64,000 bases of DNA, taken from assembly GCF_900167575.1 (NCBI RefSeq), contig NZ_FUZP01000001.1, positions 1,054,001 through 1,118,000 of the forward strand, read 5' to 3'. The stretch is from Okibacterium fritillariae (GTDB taxonomy: Bacteria; Actinomycetota; Actinomycetes; Actinomycetales; Microbacteriaceae). A model generated the notes under the pieces. The model worked only from the letters and a program-made list of their open reading frames with translations, did not search any database and was not told the origin of the DNA. A program made the translations under genes and the position numbers. Shown here one piece after another: positions 36,787 to 44,478 of the stretch. The stretch's first letter is position 1. Every line of letters starts with the position of its first letter.

Positions 36787-37289
36787 GGCGCCAGCTCGTC
36801 GAAGTCGAGGCTGAGGGTGCGCAAGAGCGCCGAGAGGCGGCGGCGGTCGGCGGGGGAGAGGGCACCGAGCAGCTCGGCCTCCGCGTCGACGAGACGGGTG
36901 ATCGCGGCATCCACGCGGGTCAGGCCCGCGGGTGTCATGACGACCAGGATGCCGCGGCCGTCGTGCGGGTCGGTGCGGCGCTCGACGAGCCCGCGCCCCA
37001 CGAGCCGGTCGATGCGGTTCGTCATGGTGCCCGACGACACGAGCGTCTGCTGCAACAGGTACTTTGGCGACGCGGCGAACGGCTCGCCCGCGCGGCGCAG
37101 GGCTGCCAGCACGTCGAACTCGGATGCCTCGAGCTCCGACCGCGTGAACGCCGTGCGCCGGGCCCGGTCGAGGTGTTTCGCGAGCCGGCCCACGCGGCTC
37201 AACACTTCGAGCGGCGAGAAGTCGAGGTCGGGGCGTTCGCGCCGCCAGTCCTCGACGATCCGGTCGACTTCGTCGTGCGGGGCATCCAT
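36783..37289 (-). CDS. MarR-family transcriptional regulator
   Basis: A 168-aa winged-helix regulator. The recognition region SPKYLLQQTLVSSGTMTNRIDRLVGRGLVERRTDPHDGRG is a textbook MarR helix-turn-helix plus wing, flanked by dimerisation helices. Its ligand and target are unknown; no exporter or enzyme is divergent to it. CATAAT (37296-37301) lies 6 nt before the ATG, a leaderless start in the same intergenic region as the tRNA-Gln promoter. Confidence 0.9.
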   Translation of the reverse strand: MDAPHDEVDRIVEDWRRERPDLDFSPLEVLSRVGRLAKHLDRARRTAFTRSELEASEFDVLAALRRAGEPFAASPKYLLQQTLVSSGTMTNRIDRLVGRGLVERRTDPHDGRGILVVMTPAGLTRVDAAITRLVDAEAELLGALSPADRRRLSALLRTLSLDFDELAP

Positions 37290-37423
37290 TCGTCCATTAT
37301 GGCGGGACACCGGTGCGCGCAGCCCGGCAACCCCTCCGAATGCCGTTCGCGTGCGAACCTCCGACACTCGCGCGCACCGGGGCCGCCGCATCTGGCAGAC
37401 TTGTCTGGTGCGCACGCGCACGG

Positions 37424-37495
37424 TCCGCCTTGGTGTAATGGCAGCACGGCAGCCTTTGGAGCTGTTAGGTCTAGGTTCGAGTCCTGGAGGCGGAG
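37424..37495 (+). tRNA. tRNA-Gln (anticodon UUG)
   Basis: A 72-nt cloverleaf: acceptor TCCGCCT/AGGCGGA, discriminator G, D arm with GTGTAATGGC, anticodon loop CTTTGGA giving TTG, and T loop TTCGAGT. CCA is not encoded. It is followed by glmU after 91 bp. Confidence 0.95.
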
Positions 37496-37586
37496 CGCAC
37501 TCGCGAGAATTCTTGCGGGCACGAGTCCGGTAGCCTCGATACGGTTCAGTGGGCGTTCCAGCCCGGCCCCGACTCAAGGGAATGTG

Positions 37587-39050
37587 ATGACGGACTCGAC
37601 TCTCGCAATCATCGTTCTGGCCGCCGGCCAGGGCACGCGCATGAAATCCCGCACCCCCAAGCTTCTGCACCCGCTGGGCGGCCTCCCCGTCGTATCGCAC
37701 GTGCTGGCCACCGCCGGTGCGCTCGATGCCGCGCACGTGCTCGCCGTGGTGCGCCACGAACGTGAGCGCCTCGTCGAGGTCATCGAGCGTGACCTGCCCG
37801 GCACCGTCATCGTCGACCAGGACGACATCCCCGGCACGGGCCGCGCGGTCGAACTCGCGGTCGAGGCCCTGCCCGCCGACTTCGACGGCGACGTGCTCGT
37901 CATCAACGGCGACGTTCCGCTGCTCAACGCCGACACGCTCGGCAACCTGATCGAGCACCACCGCCGGCAGCCCGTGTCGGCCACCATCCTGTCGGCGATC
38001 CTGCCCGATGCCACGGGCTACGGCCGCATCATCCGCACGGCCGACGACGCCCTCGACCAGATCGTCGAGCAGAAGGACGCCACGCCCGAGCAGTTGGCCG
38101 CCACCGAGATCAACGCGGGCGTCTACCTGTTCCGCGCCCCCGCTTTGCGCGAGCAGCTCGGCAAGCTCGGCGTCGACAACGCGCAGGGCGAGAAGTACCT
38201 GACCGACGTCATCCACCTCATGCGCACCTCGGGCGACGACGTCATCGCCGTTCCCGTGTCGGATGCCTGGATCGCCGAGGGCATCAACGACCGTGTGCAG
38301 CTCTCGACCGCCGCTTGGCGCCTCAACCAGATCGTTCTGCGCCGCTGGCAGCTGGCCGGCGTCACCATTCAAGACCCGTCCTCCACCTGGATCGATGTGC
38401 AGGCCAAGCTGGCCCCCGACGTCACGATCCTCCCCGGAACGCAGATCCTCGGCGCGACCGTCATCGCCGAGGGCGCGACCGTCGGCCCCGACAGCACCAT
38501 CCTCGACTGCGAGATCGGCGAGCACGCCACGGTCAAACGCACGGATGCCACGCTCGCCGTCATCGGCGCGGGCGCGAGTGTCGGCCCCTTCGCCTACCTG
38601 CGGCCCAATACGCGCCTCGGCGTCGACGGCAAGATCGGCACCTTCGTCGAGACGAAGAACTCGTCGATCGGCGACGGCAGCAAGGTTCCTCACCTTTCCT
38701 ACGTGGGCGACGCCACGGTCGGCGAGGGCTCGAACATCGGCGCCGGCACGATCTTCGCGAACTACGACGGCGTCAACAAGCACGCCTCCGAGATCGGTTC
38801 GCACGTTCGAACAGGATCGCACAACGTCTTCGTCGCACCGATTAGAATTGGCGACGGAGCGTACACGGGCGCGGGCACGGTGGTTCGCAAGAGCGTGCCG
38901 GCCGGGTCCCTCGCCATCAACGTCGCCCCGCAGCGCAACCTCGAGGGGTGGGTCTCGACCCACCGCCCAGGAAGCGAGGCAGCACAAGCCGCCGAAGCCG
39001 CCTCTCCCCGGGAGGCTTCGGAAACCTCGGCCAACACGACCGAAGGTTAA
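37587..39050 (+). CDS. glmU: Bifunctional UDP-GlcNAc pyrophosphorylase / GlcN-1-P acetyltransferase
   Basis: A 487-aa two-domain enzyme. The N-terminal uridylyltransferase has LAAGQGTRMKS and the INGDVPLL metal site; from about residue 255 a left-handed beta-helix acetyltransferase follows with repeated hexapeptides and the active-site YLRPNT and NYDGVNKH segments. It makes UDP-GlcNAc for peptidoglycan. The last 30 residues are an Ala/Glu/Ser tail typical of actinobacteria. AAGGGA precedes ATG 37587. prs follows 57 bp later, a conserved pair. Confidence 0.96.
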   Translation: MTDSTLAIIVLAAGQGTRMKSRTPKLLHPLGGLPVVSHVLATAGALDAAHVLAVVRHERERLVEVIERDLPGTVIVDQDDIPGTGRAVELAVEALPADFDGDVLVINGDVPLLNADTLGNLIEHHRRQPVSATILSAILPDATGYGRIIRTADDALDQIVEQKDATPEQLAATEINAGVYLFRAPALREQLGKLGVDNAQGEKYLTDVIHLMRTSGDDVIAVPVSDAWIAEGINDRVQLSTAAWRLNQIVLRRWQLAGVTIQDPSSTWIDVQAKLAPDVTILPGTQILGATVIAEGATVGPDSTILDCEIGEHATVKRTDATLAVIGAGASVGPFAYLRPNTRLGVDGKIGTFVETKNSSIGDGSKVPHLSYVGDATVGEGSNIGAGTIFANYDGVNKHASEIGSHVRTGSHNVFVAPIRIGDGAYTGAGTVVRKSVPAGSLAINVAPQRNLEGWVSTHRPGSEAAQAAEAASPREASETSANTTEG

Positions 39051-39107
39051 TCAGAGATACACCGCCGAGAGGCAAGATGCCGGGTCGCCCGGCAGGAAGC
39101 AGGGTTC

Positions 39108-40085
39108 GTGTCCGGCATCAAAATCACCGGCCAGAAACGCCTCGTCTTGATCTCGGGGCGTGCGCACCCTGAGCTGGCGGAGCAGATCGCCTCAGAGCTC
39201 GGGTCCGAGCTCGTTCCCACCGATTCGCGCACCTTCGCCAACGGCGAGATCTATGCGCGATTCGACGAGAGCGTGCGCGGGTCGGATGCCTTCGTCATCC
39301 AGTCGCACACGGCGCCCATCAACGAGTGGCTCATGGAACAGCTCATCATGGTCGACGCCCTCAAGCGCGCCTCGGCCAAGCGCATCACCGTCGTTGCGCC
39401 GTTCTACCCCTACGCACGCCAAGACAAGAAGGGTCGCGGCCGCGAGCCCATCTCGGCCCGCCTCGTCGCCGACCTGTTCAAGGCCGCCGGCGCCGACCGC
39501 ATCATGTCGGTCGACCTGCACGCCGCCCAGATCCAGGGCTTCTTCGACGGCCCCGTCGACCACCTCTTCGCCATGCCCGTGCTGCTCGAGCACTTCCGCG
39601 CCAAGATGGCCACCGACACGCTCACCGTGGTGTCGCCCGACATGGGTCGCGTGCGCGTCGCCGACATCTGGAGCGACAAGCTGGGCGCGCCGCTCGCCAT
39701 CATCCACAAGCGCCGCGACCCGCTGGTTCCCAACCAGGTGTCGGTGCACGAGATCGTCGGCGATGTGTCGGGCCGCGTGTGCCTGCTCGTCGACGACCTG
39801 ATCGACACGGGCCGCACCATCGTGAAGGCCGCCGAAGCGCTCAAGAAGGCCGGCGCCCTGGGCGTCGTCGTCGCCGCCACACACGCCGTGTTCAGCGACC
39901 CGGCCGTCGAGCTGCTGCAGAGCGAGGCCATCGACTCGGTCGTCGTCACCGATACGCTGCCGATTCCCGAGGAGAAGCGCTTCGAGAAGCTCACCATCTT
40001 GCCGATCGCTCCGCTCATCGCGCAGGCCATCCAGGCCGTGTTCGAAGAAGGTTCGGTCACATCGATGTTCGACGGCGCGGCCTAA
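39108..40085 (+). CDS. prs: Ribose-phosphate pyrophosphokinase
   Basis: A 325-aa class I PRPP synthase. YPYARQDKKGRGREPISARLVAD contains the flexible loop, VDLHAAQIQGFFDGPVDHL the ATP-side motif, and VCLLVDDLIDTGRT the PRPP-binding loop. It makes PRPP for nucleotides, His, Trp and NAD. The GTG at 39108 has AGGAAG upstream. A classical terminator follows. Confidence 0.96.
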   Translation: MSGIKITGQKRLVLISGRAHPELAEQIASELGSELVPTDSRTFANGEIYARFDESVRGSDAFVIQSHTAPINEWLMEQLIMVDALKRASAKRITVVAPFYPYARQDKKGRGREPISARLVADLFKAAGADRIMSVDLHAAQIQGFFDGPVDHLFAMPVLLEHFRAKMATDTLTVVSPDMGRVRVADIWSDKLGAPLAIIHKRRDPLVPNQVSVHEIVGDVSGRVCLLVDDLIDTGRTIVKAAEALKKAGALGVVVAATHAVFSDPAVELLQSEAIDSVVVTDTLPIPEEKRFEKLTILPIAPLIAQAIQAVFEEGSVTSMFDGAA

Positions 40086-40105
40086 TCGCCCAGCTGCCTC
40101 TTTCT

Positions 40106-40147
40106 CGAAGCCCCGCCCCGTTTTTCGGAGGCGGGGCTTCGTTTTTT
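40106..40147 (+). terminator. Rho-independent terminator of glmU-prs
   Basis: CGAAGCCCCGCC, 12-nt loop, GGCGGGGCTTCG followed by TTTTTT. Twelve perfect base pairs plus a T-run; the most classical terminator in the window. Confidence 0.95.
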
Positions 40148-40249
40148 GTTCTCCACAGGGATGATTTCGGCGATCGTTCCACAGGTCGAACAGCGCTCTT
40201 GCTTTGGCACGCTTCTTGAGGTTTATTTGCATCACAGGAGGTGATGCGG

Positions 40250-41023
40250 GTGCGAACCAACGAGAAGACCCGGGTGGCGCCCGTGCCTGCCATCCACCGC
40301 ATGGTGCTCATGCTCGAGGCCATCGACGGGCTCGGTGGCGTGGCCACCGTCACGCAGCTCGCCGACGCCACCGATCTGGCCAAATCATCCGTCAGCAACC
40401 TGCTGACATCGCTCTCGAGCGCCGGGCTCGTGCGCCGCACGCACGCCGGTTGGGCCCTCGGTCTGCGTCTCATCGAGCTCGGGCATTCCAGCCTCGATCG
40501 ACTTCCCGTGGTCAGTCATTTCCTCCCCATCGTGCGATCGACCTCGCCGCTACGACACGAATACGTGCGCTTGGCGGCCCTCGACGGGGCGGATGTCCTC
40601 TACCTCACCGAGCGGCGCGGCTCCGAGACGGTGCGGGTCAGCGCCGCCGTCGGTGAGCGCACCTCGGCCTCCTCGACGGCTGTCGGCAAAGCGATGCTCG
40701 CGGGGTTGCCGAGCGGTGTGCTCGAGGAGCGGCTGGCGTCGGCCGAGGCACGCGGCGGTCTGCCGTTGCGCACCAACCGCTCCCACGCCACGATCGAGGC
40801 GCTTCGTGACGATGTGCGGGCCACCGCGCAACGCGGCTTCGCCATCGATCTCGAGGAGAGCGTCGTCGGCGTGGCCTGCCTCGCCGTGCGCGTGCCCGGG
40901 GGAGCGAGCCCCTGCGCCGTCGGCGTCACGCTTCCGTCACGGCGGGCGACGAACGACGTCGTGCACGGGCTCGTGACCGGGCTCGAGGCGGTCGCGTCGC
41001 GGCTCGCCGTTCACGCCCAATGA
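40250..41023 (+). CDS. IclR-family transcriptional regulator
   Basis: A 257-aa protein with an N-terminal winged helix (VTQLADATDLAKSSVSNLLTSLSSAGLVRR) and a C-terminal effector domain (ERTSASSTAVGKAMLAGLP, GFAIDLEESVVGVACLAVRV) as in IclR proteins. The GTG at 40250 is chosen because a near-perfect anti-16S match AGGAGGTGA (40236-40244) lies 8 nt upstream; two earlier in-frame starts at 40241 and 40244 sit inside that site. No catabolic genes adjoin it; gnd is the nearest metabolic gene, convergent and 187 bp away. Confidence 0.88.
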   Translation: MRTNEKTRVAPVPAIHRMVLMLEAIDGLGGVATVTQLADATDLAKSSVSNLLTSLSSAGLVRRTHAGWALGLRLIELGHSSLDRLPVVSHFLPIVRSTSPLRHEYVRLAALDGADVLYLTERRGSETVRVSAAVGERTSASSTAVGKAMLAGLPSGVLEERLASAEARGGLPLRTNRSHATIEALRDDVRATAQRGFAIDLEESVVGVACLAVRVPGGASPCAVGVTLPSRRATNDVVHGLVTGLEAVASRLAVHAQ

Positions 41024-41125
41024 GCGGGTTCACCTCGCGTCCCTGCCCGGCGGCGCATCCTTGTGGCCGAACGTTGCGGCCGCGCCTGCGCCCACATGTG
41101 GTCGCCGCGCATACCCCGAGAACGG

Positions 41126-41159
41126 GCGAAGCGCCGACCCCTGAGGGCCGGCGCTTCGC
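41126..41159. terminator. Bidirectional hairpin between IclR and gnd
   Basis: GCGAAGCGCCG-A-CCC, loop CTGA, GGG-C-CGGCGCTTCGC: 14 bp with one mismatch, no T-run, in the gap between two convergent genes. Confidence 0.7.
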
Positions 41160-41210
41160 GGCAGATGACTGCCTGGGGGCTCGCGAGATGGGTCGAGCCG
41201 TGTCGACGAG

Positions 41211-42689
41211 CTAGTGCGTGTCGACCGCTTCGATCTCGCTGCGGTCGCCCGACCACAGCGTGTGGAACGTGCCCTCGGTGTCGACGCGCTTGTAGGTGTG
41301 CGCTCCGAAGAAGTCGCGCTGACCCTGCACGAGCGACGCGGGCAGGCGCTCGGCGCGCAGCCCGTCGTAGTACGACAGCGACGACGAGAACGCGGGGGCG
41401 GGGATGCCGGCACCGGCGGCACCGGCGACGACGCGGCGCCACGACTCCTGCGCGCGCACGAGCGCCTCGGTGAAGTACGGCGCGGTGAGGAGGGCTTCGA
41501 GGGCGGGCTGCTCGTCGTAGGCGTCGGCGATGCGGTTGAGGAACTGCGCGCGGATGATGCATCCACCGCGCCAGATCTTCGAGATCGCACCCTTGTCGAT
41601 GTTCCAGTCGTACTTCTCGGCACCCGCGTTGATGGCGTCGAAGCCCTGCGAGTAGGCGACGATCTTCGAGGCGTAGAGCGCCAGGCGCACGTCCTCGATG
41701 AAGCCCTTCTTATCGTCCTCCGAGACGGTCCAGGGGTTGGACGGGCCGGGCAGGTTGGTCGACACGTCGCGCTGTTCGCGGTGTGACGACAGGCTGCGCG
41801 CGAAGACGGCCTCGGCGATGCCCGAGACGGGAACACCCAGGTCGAGTGCGTTCTGAACTGTCCAGACGCCGGTGCCCTTCGAGCCGGCCTCGTCGACGAT
41901 GATGTCGACGATGGGCTTGCCCGTCTTGGCGTCGGTCTGACGCAGCACCTCGGCGGTGATCTCGATGAGGTAGGACTCGAGTTCGCCCTGGTTCCACTCG
42001 GTGAACACATCGGCGATCTCGGCCGGCTCGAGCCCGCCCACCTTGCGCAGCAGGTCATAGGCCTCGGCGATGAGCTGCATGTCGGCGTATTCGATGCCGT
42101 TGTGGATCATCTTGACGAAGTGGCCGGCGCCGTCGGTGCCGACGTGCGTGACGCAGGGCTCACCCTCGGCCACGGCCGCGATCGACGACAGGATGGGGCC
42201 GAGGGTCTCGTAGGACTCGGCCGAACCGCCGGGCATGATGCTTGGGCCCTTGAGGGCTCCCTCTTCGCCGCCCGAGATGCCGGCGCCCACGAAGTGGATG
42301 CCCGTCTCCTTGACGGCCTTCTCGCGGCGGATGGTGTCGGTGAAGAGCGCGTTGCCGCCGTCGACGATGATGTCGCCGGGCTCGAAGACCTTCGTGAGCT
42401 GGTCGATGACGGCGTCGGTGCCGGCGCCCGCCTTGACCATGATGATGGCCGTGCGCGGCGTCTGCAGGCTCTTCGCGAAGTCTTCGATGGTCTCGGAGGC
42501 GACGAAGTTGGCCTCGGGGTGTTCGGAGGTCAGCGTGTGGGTCTTCTCGGCCGACCGGTTGTACACGGCGACCGTGTTGCCCTCGCGGCTGGCGAGGTTG
42601 CGGGCCAGGTTGCTGCCCATGACGGCGAGACCGATGACGCCGATGTTGGCCTGTGCGGTGGTGTCGCCTGTTGCGGTGGAATCCGCCAT
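41211..42689 (-). CDS. gnd: 6-phosphogluconate dehydrogenase, decarboxylating
   Basis: A 492-aa enzyme. IGVIGLAVMGSNLARNLA binds NADP (Arg of NRSAEKT contacts the phosphate), GISGGEEGALKGPSIMPGG and FVKMIHNGIEYADMQLI hold the catalytic Lys and His/Asn, and the C-terminal KRVDTEGTFHTLW closes the partner active site. It makes ribulose-5-phosphate and NADPH in the oxidative pentose-phosphate pathway. AGAGGAG lies 7 nt before the ATG; a TAGCGT box about 75 bp upstream may be its promoter. Confidence 0.96.
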   Translation of the reverse strand: MADSTATGDTTAQANIGVIGLAVMGSNLARNLASREGNTVAVYNRSAEKTHTLTSEHPEANFVASETIEDFAKSLQTPRTAIIMVKAGAGTDAVIDQLTKVFEPGDIIVDGGNALFTDTIRREKAVKETGIHFVGAGISGGEEGALKGPSIMPGGSAESYETLGPILSSIAAVAEGEPCVTHVGTDGAGHFVKMIHNGIEYADMQLIAEAYDLLRKVGGLEPAEIADVFTEWNQGELESYLIEITAEVLRQTDAKTGKPIVDIIVDEAGSKGTGVWTVQNALDLGVPVSGIAEAVFARSLSSHREQRDVSTNLPGPSNPWTVSEDDKKGFIEDVRLALYASKIVAYSQGFDAINAGAEKYDWNIDKGAISKIWRGGCIIRAQFLNRIADAYDEQPALEALLTAPYFTEALVRAQESWRRVVAGAAGAGIPAPAFSSSLSYYDGLRAERLPASLVQGQRDFFGAHTYKRVDTEGTFHTLWSGDRSEIEAVDTH

Positions 42690-42830
42690 TGAACTTCTCC
42701 TCTAAATCGGATGCGAGCCCGGGGGTTCGCGGGTGTGGAGCGCTCCGATCAACGCTAGCAAAACGCGCCTCCGGTGGCCGGAATATGTAGCGGTGGCTCA
42801 GGGTGCTGGGCCGGGGGTGCCCACGTGCGG

Positions 42831-43046
42831 TAGAGTAGGCACCTGAACTTCGGCGAGGGATGCTCCGGCATCCGTGATCGACGCGGTGGGCAAGCGTTCC
42901 AGAGCTTTTCCTCACGCTGACATGCGTTCGAGTTGAAAACCACAGATCTGTCGTCGGCCCACCGGGCGGGCGGCTCCACGCTGCAACGGTGTGCTCCGGC
43001 ATCCGTTGGGCACACGATCGGGGCCACGAGCCCCGGAGGAGAAATC
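42831..43046 (+). promoter_or_regulatory. Promoter and long structured leader of rplY
   Basis: The 357 bp between gnd and rplY contain no gene. TAGAGT (42831-42836) would start a leader of about 200 nt. Three hairpins can be read: GGATGC-TCCG-GCATCC (42858-42873), GTGTGC...GCACAC (42989-43015), and CGGGGC-CACGA-GCCCCG (43019-43035), the last sharing a base with the ribosome site GGAGGAG. The word TGCTCCGGCATCCG occurs in the first two. Such a leader is far longer than usual here and suggests post-transcriptional control. Confidence 0.5.
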
Positions 43047-43646
43047 ATGGCTGACGAAAACAAGGTCGTCGCAGAACTGCGCGAGTCCTTCGGCAAGGGC
43101 GCTGCCCGCAAGCTGCGCGCGCTGGGCAAGATCCCCGCCGTCATCTACGGCCACGGTGGCGAGCCGCAGCACGTGTCGCTGCCCGGCCACCAGGTCGCGC
43201 TCATCATCCGCAAGTCGAACGCCGTTCTGGCCCTCGACATCGACGGCACCACGCAGCTCACGCTGGTGAAAGACGTTCAGAAGGACCCGGTTCGCCAGGT
43301 CATCGAGCACCTCGACCTCATCGTCGTCCGCCAGGGCGAAAAGGTCGAGGTCGAGGTTCCGATCCGCGTCGAGGGCGAGTCCTACCCCGGCACGATCGCC
43401 TCGCTCGAGACCACCACGCTCCTCGTGAGCGTCGAGGCCACCCACATCCCCGAGGGCTTCGAGCTCTCGGTCGAGGGCCTCGAAGAGGGCCAGCACGTCT
43501 TCGCGAAGGACGTTCCGCTGCCCGCCGGTGCCACGCTCATCAGCGACCCCGAGCTGCTCGTTGTCGGCATCATGGTGCCGGCCGCCACGCTAGCCGAGGG
43601 TGAAGAGGGCGAAGAGGGCGAGTCCACCGAGGCTGCTGCCGAATAA
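43047..43646 (+). CDS. rplY: 50S ribosomal protein L25 (general stress protein Ctc)
   Basis: A 199-aa two-domain L25/TL5/Ctc protein. The N-terminal 5S-rRNA-binding domain has ESFGKGAARKLRALGKIPAVIYGHG and VLHL-like VIEHLDL; the C-terminal TL5 domain covers about residues 100-180, and an acidic Glu/Gly tail ends it. It binds 5S rRNA in the large subunit. GGAGGAG lies 6 nt before the ATG. The rplY-pth-mfd order is conserved in actinobacteria. Confidence 0.95.
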   Translation: MADENKVVAELRESFGKGAARKLRALGKIPAVIYGHGGEPQHVSLPGHQVALIIRKSNAVLALDIDGTTQLTLVKDVQKDPVRQVIEHLDLIVVRQGEKVEVEVPIRVEGESYPGTIASLETTTLLVSVEATHIPEGFELSVEGLEEGQHVFAKDVPLPAGATLISDPELLVVGIMVPAATLAEGEEGEEGESTEAAAE

Positions 43647-43698
43647 GCACGTTCCACCGCCGCCACGGCTTCACGGCGGCTCGCGCAACAGCGCACAC

Positions 43699-43734
43699 AC
43701 GAAGGGGCGGATGCTCGAGCATCCGCCCCTTCGT
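43699..43734. terminator. Perfect 36-bp palindrome, rplY terminator
   Basis: The 18 bases at 43699-43716 (ACGAAGGGGCGGATGCTC) are exactly complementary to 43717-43734. A stem of 16 or more base pairs with a minimal loop follows the rplY stop by 52 bp. It is the longest perfect inverted repeat seen in the window. Confidence 0.8.
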
Positions 43735-43824
43735 CGCACCCGCTAGCATCGTGGGGTGGTTGATTTCGCGGGTGTCGGCAGATGGTTGCGCGGAGAACGT
43801 CGAGCGCCCGAGCGGGAGGAACCC

Positions 43825-44412
43825 ATGGCCGAGAACACCTGGATCGTCGTCGGATTGGGCAACCCGGGCGCGCAATACGCGGGCAACCGCCACAACGTCG
43901 GCCAGATGGTGCTCGACGAGCTGGCCGAGCGTATGTCGGCCCGTTTCGGCGCCCACAAGAGCAACAACCGGGTCGCCGAGGGGCGGCTGGGGTTCGGCGG
44001 GCCGAAGCTCGTGCTCGGCAAACCGAACTCGTTCATGAACCTGTCGGGCGGGCCCACGGCGGCGCTGCTGAAGTTCTATTCGCTGCAGCCCGACCGTCTC
44101 ATCGTCGTTCACGACGAGCTCGACATCCCGTTCGACGAGATCCGGCTCAAGTCGGGCGGCGGGCACGGCGGGCACAACGGCATTCGCGACATCCTGGCCG
44201 CGACGGGTGGTGCCGACTTCACGCGCGTGCGGGTGGGCATCGGGCGGCCGCCCGGTCGTCAGCCGGCCGCCGACTTCGTTCTAAAGGATTTCTCGGGCAC
44301 CGAGAAGCAGACGCTGCCGAACCTCATCGCCGACGGCGCGGATGCTGTCGAGGCGATCATCACCGACGGGCTCGCGTCGGCGCAGCAGAAGTTCCACAGC
44401 CCCAAGGCCTGA
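43825..44412 (+). CDS. pth: Peptidyl-tRNA hydrolase
   Basis: A 195-aa protein. WIVVGLGNPGAQYAGNRHNVG with the catalytic His, KPNSFMNLSGGP, VVHDELDIPF and KSGGGHGGHNGIRDI are the Pth1 signatures. It releases peptides from tRNA dropped by ribosomes. ATG 43825 has GGGAGGA 4 nt upstream and matches family starts. However, TAGCAT (43744-43749) lies exactly 6 nt before an in-frame GTG at 43756, which could give a form 23 residues longer; more likely it is the transcript start. Confidence 0.93.
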   Translation: MAENTWIVVGLGNPGAQYAGNRHNVGQMVLDELAERMSARFGAHKSNNRVAEGRLGFGGPKLVLGKPNSFMNLSGGPTAALLKFYSLQPDRLIVVHDELDIPFDEIRLKSGGGHGGHNGIRDILAATGGADFTRVRVGIGRPPGRQPAADFVLKDFSGTEKQTLPNLIADGADAVEAIITDGLASAQQKFHSPKA

Positions 44413-44478
44413 GCGCCTCGCCATCCGCCTGACGCGAACTCCGGCCCGAGTGTCGGTGGTCGGCCATAGACTTGGCGA

